Of a DNA stretch of 14,445 nucleotides, positions 6,629 to 13,952 are shown in pieces; position 1 is the first letter of the stretch, and every line of letters starts with the position of its first letter. The stretch is from an uncultured Porphyromonadaceae bacterium (lineage in GTDB: Bacteria; Bacteroidota; Bacteroidia; Bacteroidales; Muribaculaceae): positions 1-14,445 of the forward strand of contig UREH01000045.1 of NCBI GenBank assembly GCA_900546835.1, written 5' to 3'. The position numbers and the translations under genes are program-made. The notes under the pieces were generated by a model that did no database searches, had not been told where the DNA came from, and worked only from the letters and a program-made list of their open reading frames with translations.

Positions 6629-8374
6629 CTATTGGTCAAAGGCCTCGTTCTGACGATTAAATTTATACAGGCGAACCGGGCGGAAGCTGACCGGTGAACT
6701 ATAGACCTCCTCGAATCTATATCCCTCCTCTTCAAACAGCGGGAAAAACTTATCGTCTTCACCAGCATTAATCAGAAGGAACCCATCCGACGGCATGTTC
6801 CTGCGAAAATTTTCAATGCGGTCTCCAAGATAAAAATTAATCTCGAAGAAATGAATCGGGTCGCCCAATGCGGTCTCACCCTCTTCGATGAATTCATATA
6901 TCGTTCCGGCGGAAGCCGGTGCGATCTCATCAATCTGTTCGGCAACAATCCGCTGCGATTTCGCATGTAGAATATGTGGCTGGTAGACTGTGTCGAGCGC
7001 AAAATACAATCCGAAAGTCATTGCACAGATAGCATAAAGATAGCCAATGGAATGCTTCTTTTGTCTGGAAGTCCCATACCACCACCCTATCGACAATGCC
7101 GTAGGCACAACGGCTGGAAGCCATCGCCACCAGTTGATTCTTTCAAGTTCGTGCAACATGGCGGCATTCTCGGCCGCGTGGCTCCCTGAAAAAATCCCGG
7201 AGGTAATCAGCCCGCATTTTATCGCTATGAATATTCCGGTCAGCATGATTCCAACGAATGCCAGAGTGTTGCCGTAAATGCGTATGGATGCCGATTTCGC
7301 CTTTACGAGATAAACCAAGTAGCATGCGAGGAAATAAGCGATAAACGGATATATAGGCATCAGATAGACGCTGCGTTTGCTTTGCGGAAAGCAATAGAAG
7401 AGAAAAATCACCACAATACAGACGGCAGAGAACATATTGACCGGATCGCAGTGCAGAATCCGTTCCGGCAACGATTTTATTGAGCCGGATGTCTTCAGGT
7501 GCTTCGCAAACTTAAAGTGAAGCGTGAATAAAGAGAGGACAACAAGCAGAATCCATGGAATATATCCGCCGGCAAGCGTAACAAAATTGTATGGCCATGG
7601 ATTGACGCAGGATTCATAGCTCATGGTACTCGTCATCCGGCCGAAGTTTTCTTCAAGTGCAAGATCGAGGAACTCCTGGCCGCCCTGAAGATATGCCGCC
7701 CAGTACCAGCAGAAAGGAAGTACGAGGGAGGCGAGTCCCCAGACCGTCAGAAGTCCGAATGCCTTGAAGAAATTTACCCCACGCAAGAGTAAAAAGACGC
7801 CGAATGCCAGACATGGAATCAGCGTACCAACCGGACCTTTAGTCAAAGTGGCGCAACTCATCAGCAGGATTGCGAGCCATGGCACGCCTTTAAGCCCTCT
7901 TTCCCAATATCTATAGAAAAGACACAGAGATACGACCGAAAGAGCGGTAAGCATCATGTCGACGCGGCAGTTGGCACCGGCCCGATGCAGTTCAAAAGCC
8001 GTCAGGCTGACAAAAGCCGTGAGAAGAGCGATATTGCTCCCTCTTCTGCGACTATAGAATATGAAAACCACCATGGTCATGGCAATCAAAGCCACTGCGG
8101 AGGGGAAGCGGGATGTAAATTCATTTACAACACCTCCGTTAAGCAGCGATACGCCAGCTATGGTCCAGTGGAAGAACGGCGGCTTATAGGGGATTTCGCC
8201 GCCATTATTGCGCGGTAGAACCCAATTGCCATTCTCAAGCATTGTATAAGCTACCACAGCCTCGCGAGGCTCGCCTTTAGTATGAAAGTCTGTCAGGCCA
8301 AGAGCCGGGATAATGGTAATGCAAGCCACTATAAGCAGTAGCCAAAAGCATGTACGTGTATTAAATTTTGTCAT
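6629..8374 (-). CDS. ArnT-like GT-C fold glycosyltransferase (PMT_2/GT83-type)
   Basis: This 581-residue inner-membrane protein belongs to the GT-C class, which moves a sugar from a polyprenyl-phosphate donor to a lipid or glycan on the periplasmic side. The first membrane helix (about 10-27) is followed by the loop carrying D29 and GEPREA at 34-39, then YKPPFFHW at 63-70 and CRVDMM at 136-141, all typical of ArnT-like enzymes. Many hydrophobic segments follow to about residue 450 (for example VPWLAILLMSC, LLTVWGLASLVLPFCWYW, WILLVVLSLFTLHF), with TLTKGPVG in one loop, then a soluble C-terminal part of about 130 residues. The start at 8374 precedes the first helix directly. It is transcribed alone, divergent from a deacetylase and a GT2 gene whose products could supply its donor. 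Lipid A as acceptor is inference. Confidence 0.9.
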   Translation of the reverse strand: MTKFNTRTCFWLLLIVACITIIPALGLTDFHTKGEPREAVVAYTMLENGNWVLPRNNGGEIPYKPPFFHWTIAGVSLLNGGVVNEFTSRFPSAVALIAMTMVVFIFYSRRRGSNIALLTAFVSLTAFELHRAGANCRVDMMLTALSVVSLCLFYRYWERGLKGVPWLAILLMSCATLTKGPVGTLIPCLAFGVFLLLRGVNFFKAFGLLTVWGLASLVLPFCWYWAAYLQGGQEFLDLALEENFGRMTSTMSYESCVNPWPYNFVTLAGGYIPWILLVVLSLFTLHFKFAKHLKTSGSIKSLPERILHCDPVNMFSAVCIVVIFLFYCFPQSKRSVYLMPIYPFIAYFLACYLVYLVKAKSASIRIYGNTLAFVGIMLTGIFIAIKCGLITSGIFSGSHAAENAAMLHELERINWWRWLPAVVPTALSIGWWYGTSRQKKHSIGYLYAICAMTFGLYFALDTVYQPHILHAKSQRIVAEQIDEIAPASAGTIYEFIEEGETALGDPIHFFEINFYLGDRIENFRRNMPSDGFLLINAGEDDKFFPLFEEEGYRFEEVYSSPVSFRPVRLYKFNRQNEAFDQ

Positions 8375-8382
8375 TTCAGGCG

Positions 8383-8390
8383 CGAAGGTA
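8383..8390 (-). promoter_or_regulatory. -7 element of a near-leaderless promoter for the ArnT-like gene
   Basis: On the minus strand this reads TACCTTCG followed by C, close to the TAnnTTTG consensus of Bacteroidota. The ATG is only 8 bases beyond its end (8374), so transcription should start at or within a base or two of the start codon. A TGTGG at about the -33 distance is a weak partner. The gene has no ribosome-binding site, which fits a leaderless message. Confidence 0.5.
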
Positions 8391-8433
8391 CAAAAAAACA
8401 GCCTTTAGGACCACATGATGATTCAAAAATGAG

Positions 8434-8441
8434 TAACTTTG
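8434..8441 (+). promoter_or_regulatory. -7 element of a near-leaderless promoter for the deacetylase gene
   Basis: TAACTTTG at 8434-8441, followed by C, is an exact match to the Bacteroidota -7 consensus and identical to the site upstream of ftsY. The deacetylase ATG is at 8451, 9 bases after the element, so the leader should be only a few bases or absent. No good TTTG-like -33 element is visible at the expected distance. Confidence 0.6.
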
Positions 8442-8450
8442 CAATCGATT

Positions 8451-9251
8451 ATGATACTACTAAGTTTTGATACAGAAGAATTCGATGTACCCCGTGAATC
8501 GGGTATCGACTACCCTCTGGAAGAATCTATGAAAGTGTCGGGCTACGGTACAACCCGCATTCTCGATATTCTGAAAGCCAACGACGTAAAGGCGACCTTC
8601 TTTTGCACAACGACCTTTGCCGACAACGCTCCCGAGCTGATGCGCCGTATCCTTGATGAGGGGCACGAAGTTGCCGCCCACGGGTGCGACCACTGGAATC
8701 CCAAACCATCGGACGTTTTCCGCTCGAAAGAACGGCTTGAGGAAATTACAGGCCGAAAGGTTAACGGCTATCGTCAGCCACGTATGTTCCCCGTCAGCGA
8801 AGAGGACATCCGCAAGGCCGGATATATATATAATTCGTCTCTTAATCCATGCTTTATCCCCGGCCATTATAACCACCTGGACAAGCCACGTACATGTTTC
8901 ATGTCTGACGGTGTGCTACAGATACCGGCTTCGGTAACGCCCTGGATCCGATTCCCGCTTTTCTGGTTGGCCTTGCATAATCTGCCGCTCTGGCTTTATA
9001 AGGCGATGGCTCGCTGGACCGTATCGCACGACGGATACATGGCTACATACTTCCATCCGTGGGAATTCTATCCCCTTGGCGAGCATCCCGAATTCAATAT
9101 GAAATTTGTTAGCCGCAATCATGCGGGGCGTCAGATGGAAGAACGTCTCGACGCTGTAATCAAGATGTTTAAGAAACAAGGGATGCAGTTCTGCACGTTT
9201 ACTGAATTCGCACTCCAGGAAATCGAACGGCTTAAAAACGTATCCGACTGA
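8451..9251 (+). CDS. NodB-type polysaccharide deacetylase family protein (CE4-like)
   Basis: Proteins of this family remove N- or O-linked acyl groups from sugars with a metal-dependent NodB domain. The 266-residue protein has the motifs in order: SFDTEEFD at 5-12 (D7 as catalytic base, with acidic neighbours), H77 and H81 in AAHGCDH as metal ligands, GYRQP at 106-110, and YFHPWEF near residues 202-208 as the late His motif. The HPWEF ending and a short C-terminal region are like DUF3473-linked deacetylases that act on lipid- or exopolysaccharide-linked sugars. No signal peptide or membrane helix leads it, so it should act in the cytosol. The ATG at 8451 is chosen; an upstream TTG at 8439 lies inside the promoter element. 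It is 33 bases before a GT2 gene. Substrate is unknown; a lipid-linked N-acetylsugar is my inference. Confidence 0.9.
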   Translation: MILLSFDTEEFDVPRESGIDYPLEESMKVSGYGTTRILDILKANDVKATFFCTTTFADNAPELMRRILDEGHEVAAHGCDHWNPKPSDVFRSKERLEEITGRKVNGYRQPRMFPVSEEDIRKAGYIYNSSLNPCFIPGHYNHLDKPRTCFMSDGVLQIPASVTPWIRFPLFWLALHNLPLWLYKAMARWTVSHDGYMATYFHPWEFYPLGEHPEFNMKFVSRNHAGRQMEERLDAVIKMFKKQGMQFCTFTEFALQEIERLKNVSD

Positions 9252-9284
9252 ACATAATAAATCCGCACTCTATATCTCCACGAA

Positions 9285-10235
9285 ATGCAAACAACCCGAC
9301 TCGCGATTGTATCGCCCTGTTATAACGAGGAGGCAGTCCTCGCATTGTCGGCATCGCGTCTCGACGCATTGCTGACTCGCCTTGTCGATGAAAAGGCAAT
9401 CGCCCCCGACAGTTATGTTCTATTTGTGAACGACGGAAGTGTCGACTCGACATGGGAGATTATATGTCACCTCCATGAACAGAATCGCCAGCGATTCAAA
9501 GGCTTGAATCTCGCCCGTAATGTCGGCCATCAGAATGCCATCATGGCTGGCATGATGACGGCACGGAATATGGCTGACGCTGTAATTACAATCGATGCTG
9601 ATATTCAGGATGATCTTGAGGCCATTCCGGAGATGATAAGGGATTTCGACGAAGGTTTCGACGTAGTATACGGCGTTAAGGAGCAGCGAGATGCCGATCC
9701 CCTGCTGAAGAGGTTGTCCGCACAGGCGTTTTATAAGCTGCAGAAGAAGATGGGCGTCAATGCCTTGTATAACCATGCCGATTTTCGGCTTATGTCCAAA
9801 AGAGTTCTCGACGAGCTCTCGCGCTATGCGGAGAAGAATCTATATCTGAGAGGTATCATTCCGATGATTGGTTTCCCGTCTACTACGGTGAGGGATGTGA
9901 TAGCACCGAGAATGGCCGGCCACTCCAAATATTCATTGCGCAAGATGCTCGGTCTGGCTATCGACGGTATCACATCGTTTTCAGTCCGACCGCTTTACGC
10001 CATACTCTATATCGGTCTTATATTCCTTGCCATCAGTATAGTGATTGCCGGCTACGTGATTTATTCGCTGATAGCACATACCGCAGTTCATGGATGGGCG
10101 TCCCTTATGCTTTCGGTATGGCTTGTGGGCGGCTTCGTGCTTGTGGCGCTTGGTGGCGTCGGAATTTATGTGGGAAAAATTTACGAGGAGGTTAAAAACC
10201 GTCCGTTGTACCATATCGAACGGTTCCTCGACTGA
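9285..10235 (+). CDS. DPM1/ArnC/GtrB-like GT2 glycosyltransferase
   Basis: Enzymes of this type move a sugar from a nucleotide donor to undecaprenyl or dolichyl phosphate at the cytosolic face of the inner membrane. The 316-residue protein has a GT2 N-terminal domain: VSPCYNEE at 9-16, VNDGS at 48-52 with D50 for the nucleotide, LARNVGHQNAI at 76-86, and the metal-binding DAD at 104-106 in TIDADIQDD. Then FRLMSK and a Lys/Arg-rich segment (AGHSKYSLRKM) lead to two C-terminal transmembrane helices (about 235-258 and 272-296) and a short basic tail. This architecture is that of polyprenyl-phosphate sugar synthases rather than secreted polysaccharide synthases. It follows the deacetylase by 33 bases and precedes an FKBP gene by 25. 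Sugar and carrier are not shown by sequence. Confidence 0.92.
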   Translation: MQTTRLAIVSPCYNEEAVLALSASRLDALLTRLVDEKAIAPDSYVLFVNDGSVDSTWEIICHLHEQNRQRFKGLNLARNVGHQNAIMAGMMTARNMADAVITIDADIQDDLEAIPEMIRDFDEGFDVVYGVKEQRDADPLLKRLSAQAFYKLQKKMGVNALYNHADFRLMSKRVLDELSRYAEKNLYLRGIIPMIGFPSTTVRDVIAPRMAGHSKYSLRKMLGLAIDGITSFSVRPLYAILYIGLIFLAISIVIAGYVIYSLIAHTAVHGWASLMLSVWLVGGFVLVALGGVGIYVGKIYEEVKNRPLYHIERFLD

Positions 10236-10260
10236 TTTTACAGAAGATTGTCTTTCGACC

Positions 10261-10659
10261 ATGGCTAAACAGGAATATGTAATTAAAAACCGGCAATGGC
10301 TCGCCGACAAATCGCATGAGGAAGGGGTAATGGCTGTCGGTGCCGGTGTTTTCGCCAAGGTGTTGAAAAAAGGGCCTGCGGCGGGAGCCACTCCGAATAG
10401 GAACTCGGTAGTAACGGTTCATTATACCGGCCGTACTATCAATGGAAAAACGTTCGATAGCAGCCGTGGATCCACCCCTCCGGCAATGCGCTTGCGCGAT
10501 TTGATAAGCGGTTGGATTGTAGCACTTACGCAAATGCGCCCTGGCGACCGCTGGAAAATCTATATTCCGGCCGAGCAAGGTTATGGAATGCGTTCAATTC
10601 CGGGCATACCCGGCGGATCAACTCTGGTATTTGATGTCGAACTTCTGTCGTTTGCCTGA
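10261..10659 (+). CDS. FKBP-type peptidyl-prolyl cis-trans isomerase
   Basis: This 132-residue single-domain FKBP accelerates cis-trans isomerisation of X-Pro bonds and helps fold proteins. The core runs from about residue 48 (VVTVHYTGRTINGKTFDSS) to the end (IPGGSTLVFDVELL). Binding-pocket positions of the FK506-binding fold are present: Y55, F65, D66, W85 and Y108 (GYG), plus F124. A helical N-terminal segment (1-47) resembles the dimerisation arm of FKBP22/FkpA proteins but is short. No signal peptide is seen, so it is likely cytosolic. A longer in-frame reading begins at 10090 inside the GT2 gene; the ATG at 10261 is chosen because it lies after the GT2 stop and begins a sensible N-terminus. 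It lies 53 bases before the HAD gene. Confidence 0.92.
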   Translation: MAKQEYVIKNRQWLADKSHEEGVMAVGAGVFAKVLKKGPAAGATPNRNSVVTVHYTGRTINGKTFDSSRGSTPPAMRLRDLISGWIVALTQMRPGDRWKIYIPAEQGYGMRSIPGIPGGSTLVFDVELLSFA

Positions 10660-10665
10660 TTCAAT

Positions 10666-10677
10666 CTTCAATTGAAG
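10666..10677. repeat. 12-bp perfect palindrome between FKBP and HAD genes
   Basis: CTTCAATTGAAG at 10666-10677 reads the same on both strands with no loop, lying 6 bases after the FKBP stop and 35 bases before the HAD start. It lacks a loop and a T-tract, so it is not a terminator. Such a site could bind a dimeric regulator, but nothing else in the sequence supports that. Confidence 0.6.
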
Positions 10678-10712
10678 TGTTGCCTTTGCAGAAGTCAACT
10701 CTAAAGAATTCA

Positions 10713-11501
10713 ATGATTAAAGCAGTCTTTTTCGACATTGACGGCACACTCGTGCCATTCGGCGCTCCCGGTATCCCGAAAGAAGTCTCAGATGCCATAG
10801 CACGGATGCGCCGCAACGGCACGAAGGTGTTTATCGCTACGGGACGCCATCCGTCGTGGATTGACAATCTCGGCGATACCGAGTTCGACGGCTATGTGGC
10901 GGTGAACGGAGGCATGTGTCTGCGCTCCGATAAATCCACTTGCATTTTTTGCAGTCCTATCGACCAATCGGATATTCGAAGGCTAACGTGCTGCGACGTC
11001 GTCGGTCAATATCCGTTTGCAATTGTGCCTCGCGATGGAGAAATTTTCCTTACCGGCATCAATCGAACTGTCGAAGAAATACTTGACATGCTGCATATCC
11101 CGCCGGTGCCGGTTTGCCCTATTGACCAAGCCATGCACCATGAGATTGTGCAGCTGATGATGTTTTCCACTGAGGGCCAACGCGAAGAGAGCGGTGTCAT
11201 GAATGATACATTGACTCATTGTGTGGCTACCGCATGGCATCCCGCCTTCTGCGATATAATTCCACAGCGCAACGACAAGAGTCTTGGAATTGACAGAATG
11301 CTTGAATGGTTCGGCATCCCTCTTGAAGAGTCGATGGCATTCGGAGATGGAGGCAACGACATCGGAATGCTACGGCATGTGGCCGTTGGCATTGCCATGG
11401 GAAATGCCTCGCAGGAGGTAATAGCCGCCGCAGATTATGTTACATCCGATGTTACGGATCATGGCGTGGTGAATGCACTGTCTCATTTCGGATTGCTCTG
11501 A
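10713..11501 (+). CDS. Cof-type HAD-IIB family phosphatase
   Basis: HAD-IIB proteins hydrolyse phosphate esters of small metabolites, often sugar phosphates or pyridoxal phosphate, in the cytosol. The 262-residue protein shows all four motifs: FFDIDGT with nucleophile D8 and acid/base D10 near the N-terminus, FIATGR (Thr of motif II) at about 42-47, the Lys of NDKSLGIDR near 190, and FGDGGNDIGML near 210 with GDGGND as metal ligands. A C2-type cap sits between motifs II and III. The ATG at 10713 directly precedes the first strand; a TTG 12 codons upstream is less likely. The substrate cannot be told from sequence. It is the last gene before the ftsY promoter. Confidence 0.93.
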   Translation: MIKAVFFDIDGTLVPFGAPGIPKEVSDAIARMRRNGTKVFIATGRHPSWIDNLGDTEFDGYVAVNGGMCLRSDKSTCIFCSPIDQSDIRRLTCCDVVGQYPFAIVPRDGEIFLTGINRTVEEILDMLHIPPVPVCPIDQAMHHEIVQLMMFSTEGQREESGVMNDTLTHCVATAWHPAFCDIIPQRNDKSLGIDRMLEWFGIPLEESMAFGDGGNDIGMLRHVAVGIAMGNASQEVIAAADYVTSDVTDHGVVNALSHFGLL

Positions 11502-11518
11502 TGCGAGATACCGGAAAG

Positions 11519-11549
11519 TTGTGCAATTGGGGTAAAATGGCTAACTTTG
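11519..11549 (+). promoter_or_regulatory. Bacteroidota-type promoter for ftsY-rimO
   Basis: TTG at 11519-11521 (-33-like) is followed 20 bases later by TAACTTTG at 11542-11549, an exact match to TAnnTTTG and the same 9-mer (with the next C) as upstream of the deacetylase. A start near 11556 gives a leader of about 49 bases, which contains a possible 7-codon reading frame at 11578-11601. Confidence 0.7.
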
Positions 11550-11604
11550 CATATCTGCGTGTCGATTTTGCGGCCGCATGAAGACATACATTACCGACTG
11601 ATTT

Positions 11605-12576
11605 ATGGGATTTTTCAATAAACTCTTTTCAAGAGAAAAGAAAGAGACGCTCGATGGAGGTCTTGAACGGACCAAAGAAGGTTTACTCGCCAAACTTGCG
11701 CATGCCGTTGCCGGCAAAAGCCGAGTCGATGATGAAGTGCTTGACAATCTCGAGGAGGTCTTCGTTACCAGCGATGTAGGTGTGGAGACAACATTGAAGA
11801 TTATAGACCGTCTGCAGGCACGTGTGGCACGTGACAAATATGTAGGCGCAAATGAACTTCGCAGACTATTGCGCGAGGAAATCTGTGCGCTTCTTACAGA
11901 AAGCGGCAATACAGATATCGACTCTGATTTCAACCTTGACGATGCGCAGCGTCGTCCCTATGTGATTATGGTTGTCGGAGTCAATGGAGTAGGCAAGACT
12001 ACGACAATCGGCAAGCTCGCGGCCCAGTATAAGGCTGCGGGGTATAAGGTCGTTCTCGGAGCCGCCGATACGTTTCGAGCCGCAGCCATAGAACAGCTGG
12101 ATGAATGGGCTCGGCGTGCCGATGTACCTATTGTAAAACAGCAGCTTGGAAGCGATCCTGCGGCGGTTGCCTATGATACACTCCAGAGTGCAAAAGCCCA
12201 GGGGGCTGATGTGGTCATTATCGATACGGCCGGCCGACTTCATAACAAAAAGGGACTGATGGACGAGCTTACGAAAATACGCAGCGTGATGTCGAAGGTT
12301 GTCCCTGACTCTCCTGATGAAGTTCTTCTGGTTCTGGATGGCTCTACGGGTCAAAACGCTTTTGAGCAGGCGCGCCAGTTCGCAGCCGCTACAAAAGTGA
12401 CGGCTATGGCGGTGACAAAACTTGACGGGACAGCCAAGGGCGGTGTCGTGATAGGTATAAGCGACCAGATGCAGATTCCCGTAAAATATATCGGACTGGG
12501 TGAAGGAATTAATGACCTTCAGGTTTTCGACCGCCAGGCATTTGTAGAGTCGCTTTTAGCCGACAGCGCGCAATGA
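11605..12576 (+). CDS. ftsY: Signal recognition particle receptor FtsY
   Basis: FtsY is the GTPase receptor that docks the signal recognition particle with nascent membrane proteins at the SecYEG translocon. The 323-residue protein has the NG domain only: a helical N domain (about 15-110), then GVNGVGKTTT at 125-134 as P-loop, DTFRAAA shortly after, DTAGRLHNK as the G3 region, and TKLDGTAKGG as G4 with the following closing loop (YIGLGEG). The long acidic A domain of E. coli FtsY is absent, and the start MGFFNKLFSREKK looks like the short amphipathic membrane-contact helix of A-less FtsY proteins. The ATG at 11605 is the natural start of that helix. A promoter lies upstream, and rimO follows 42 bases later. 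Confidence 0.97.
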   Translation: MGFFNKLFSREKKETLDGGLERTKEGLLAKLAHAVAGKSRVDDEVLDNLEEVFVTSDVGVETTLKIIDRLQARVARDKYVGANELRRLLREEICALLTESGNTDIDSDFNLDDAQRRPYVIMVVGVNGVGKTTTIGKLAAQYKAAGYKVVLGAADTFRAAAIEQLDEWARRADVPIVKQQLGSDPAAVAYDTLQSAKAQGADVVIIDTAGRLHNKKGLMDELTKIRSVMSKVVPDSPDEVLLVLDGSTGQNAFEQARQFAAATKVTAMAVTKLDGTAKGGVVIGISDQMQIPVKYIGLGEGINDLQVFDRQAFVESLLADSAQ

Positions 12577-12618
12577 CGCTCGCAGGTCAGAATCAGTATC
12601 CGGTACAGACAGCGTAAC

Positions 12619-13941
12619 ATGATGAAAAAGAGAACAATCAAGGTAGTCTCCCTCGGGTGCTCGAAAAATCTTGTTGATTCGGAGCGCGTGATTGCCATGC
12701 TGAGAGATGCCGGCTTTGATGCTGAACATTCTGCAGGCGGCATGCAGACCGGCAACTCCGATATTGTCGTTGTAAACACTTGCGGATTTATCGGCGATGC
12801 AAAAGAAGAGTCGATCGACGAGATTATGACTCAGATTGCCGCGAAAACTCGCGGTGACATCCGGGAGCTTTACGTGATGGGGTGCCTGAGCGAACGCTAT
12901 CGTACAGAGCTGTCGGCAGAACTGCCTGAGGTCGACCGCTTCTACGGCAAGTATGACTGGACGGGGCTTGCATCGGATCTCGCGCGTGTGCATCCTGGCG
13001 CGGCAGCCTACGACCGTGTTCTGGCAACAGGTCCACATCATGCCTATATAAAAATCGCAGAAGGTTGCAATCGATTCTGCGCATTTTGTGCGATTCCATT
13101 GATTACAGGCCGTCTGCATTCCCGTCCGATTCCGGAAATAGTAGAAGAGGTGCGTATGCTTGTGGGTCGCGGCATTAAGGAATTCAATATCATCGCTCAG
13201 GATCTGTCGGATTATGGAGTAGATTTAGAGGAGGGAAAAAGATTGCTTCCAAAGCTTATAGAGGCGATTGCTGATGTGGAAGGTGTTGAGTGGATTCGAC
13301 TTCACTATGCCTATCCTGCAAGTTTTCCCATGGAGGTACTTGACGTTATGGCGAGCCGCCCTAATGTTTGCAAGTATCTTGACATTGCATTGCAACATAG
13401 TTCCGACCGCATTCTTGACCGTATGCATAGAAATATTTCTGCTGCGGATACTGACAACCTCCTTGCAGAGATGCGACGTCGCGTGCCGGGTATCCATCTG
13501 CGAACTACCCTGATGGTCGGATTCCCGGGAGAGACTGAGGCGGATTTTGAGAAACTGATGGAATTTACCCGTCGGCAACGGTTCGAACGCATGGGGGCTT
13601 TCGCCTATTGTGAGGAAGAAGATACTTTCGCGGCTCGCAATTATGCCGACGATGTTCCGGCAGATGTCAAGCAGCGTCGCCTTGACCGCCTGATGGCACT
13701 TCAGGAAGAAATCTCTCAGGAAATTCAGTCGGAAAAGGTCGGCAAGATACTGCGGGTGATTGTCGACCGCGAGGAAGACGATTTTTATGTAGGCCGTACC
13801 CAGTGGGATTCGCCGGAAGTTGACCCGGAGGTGATGATTGAGAAAACAAGAAAATTAGCCCCCGGAGAATTTATCGACGTTCGGATTCTGCAGGCTCTCC
13901 CCTTCGAGTTGATTGGCCGAGAGAGTACACGGACTGAGTAA
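12619..13941 (+). CDS. rimO: Ribosomal protein S12 methylthiotransferase RimO
   Basis: RimO is a radical-SAM enzyme that adds a methylthio group to the conserved Asp of ribosomal protein S12. The 440-residue protein has the UPF0004 domain with three cluster cysteines at C14 (SLGCSKNLVDSE), C55 (NTCGF) and C89 (MGCLSE), then the radical-SAM triad C150, C154 and C157 in GCNRFCAFCAIP, and a C-terminal TRAM domain (about 372-440). The SLGCSKNLVDSE start and the SFPMEVLDVM stretch separate RimO from the related tRNA enzyme MiaB. A second ATG directly follows the first, so the true start could be one codon later. It follows ftsY and leads with an 11-base gap into the isochorismate synthase-like gene. 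Confidence 0.96.
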   Translation: MMKKRTIKVVSLGCSKNLVDSERVIAMLRDAGFDAEHSAGGMQTGNSDIVVVNTCGFIGDAKEESIDEIMTQIAAKTRGDIRELYVMGCLSERYRTELSAELPEVDRFYGKYDWTGLASDLARVHPGAAAYDRVLATGPHHAYIKIAEGCNRFCAFCAIPLITGRLHSRPIPEIVEEVRMLVGRGIKEFNIIAQDLSDYGVDLEEGKRLLPKLIEAIADVEGVEWIRLHYAYPASFPMEVLDVMASRPNVCKYLDIALQHSSDRILDRMHRNISAADTDNLLAEMRRRVPGIHLRTTLMVGFPGETEADFEKLMEFTRRQRFERMGAFAYCEEEDTFAARNYADDVPADVKQRRLDRLMALQEEISQEIQSEKVGKILRVIVDREEDDFYVGRTQWDSPEVDPEVMIEKTRKLAPGEFIDVRILQALPFELIGRESTRTE

Positions 13942-13952
13942 AGGATACTTTA

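Noticed and set aside
8460..8876. 138-codon minus-strand frame inside the deacetylase gene
   Set aside because: It is an antisense shadow of the NodB domain motifs, and no promoter or plausible product is visible.
10192..10578. Minus-strand frame across the GT2-FKBP junction
   Set aside because: It overlaps two confident plus-strand genes and its composition is low-quality.
10681..10688. TGCCTTTG as a -7 element for the HAD gene
   Set aside because: The second base is wrong for TAnnTTTG, and the nearest TTTG (10651-10654) is 26 bases away, longer than the usual 19-21.
11866..12354. 162-codon minus-strand frame inside ftsY
   Set aside because: It is antisense to the FtsY GTPase domain, shows no motif, and begins and ends inside the real gene.
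12556..13119. 187-codon minus-strand frame inside rimO
   Set aside because: It is wholly antisense to the well-supported ftsY end and rimO, with no family resemblance and Cys/His/Arg-rich shadow composition.
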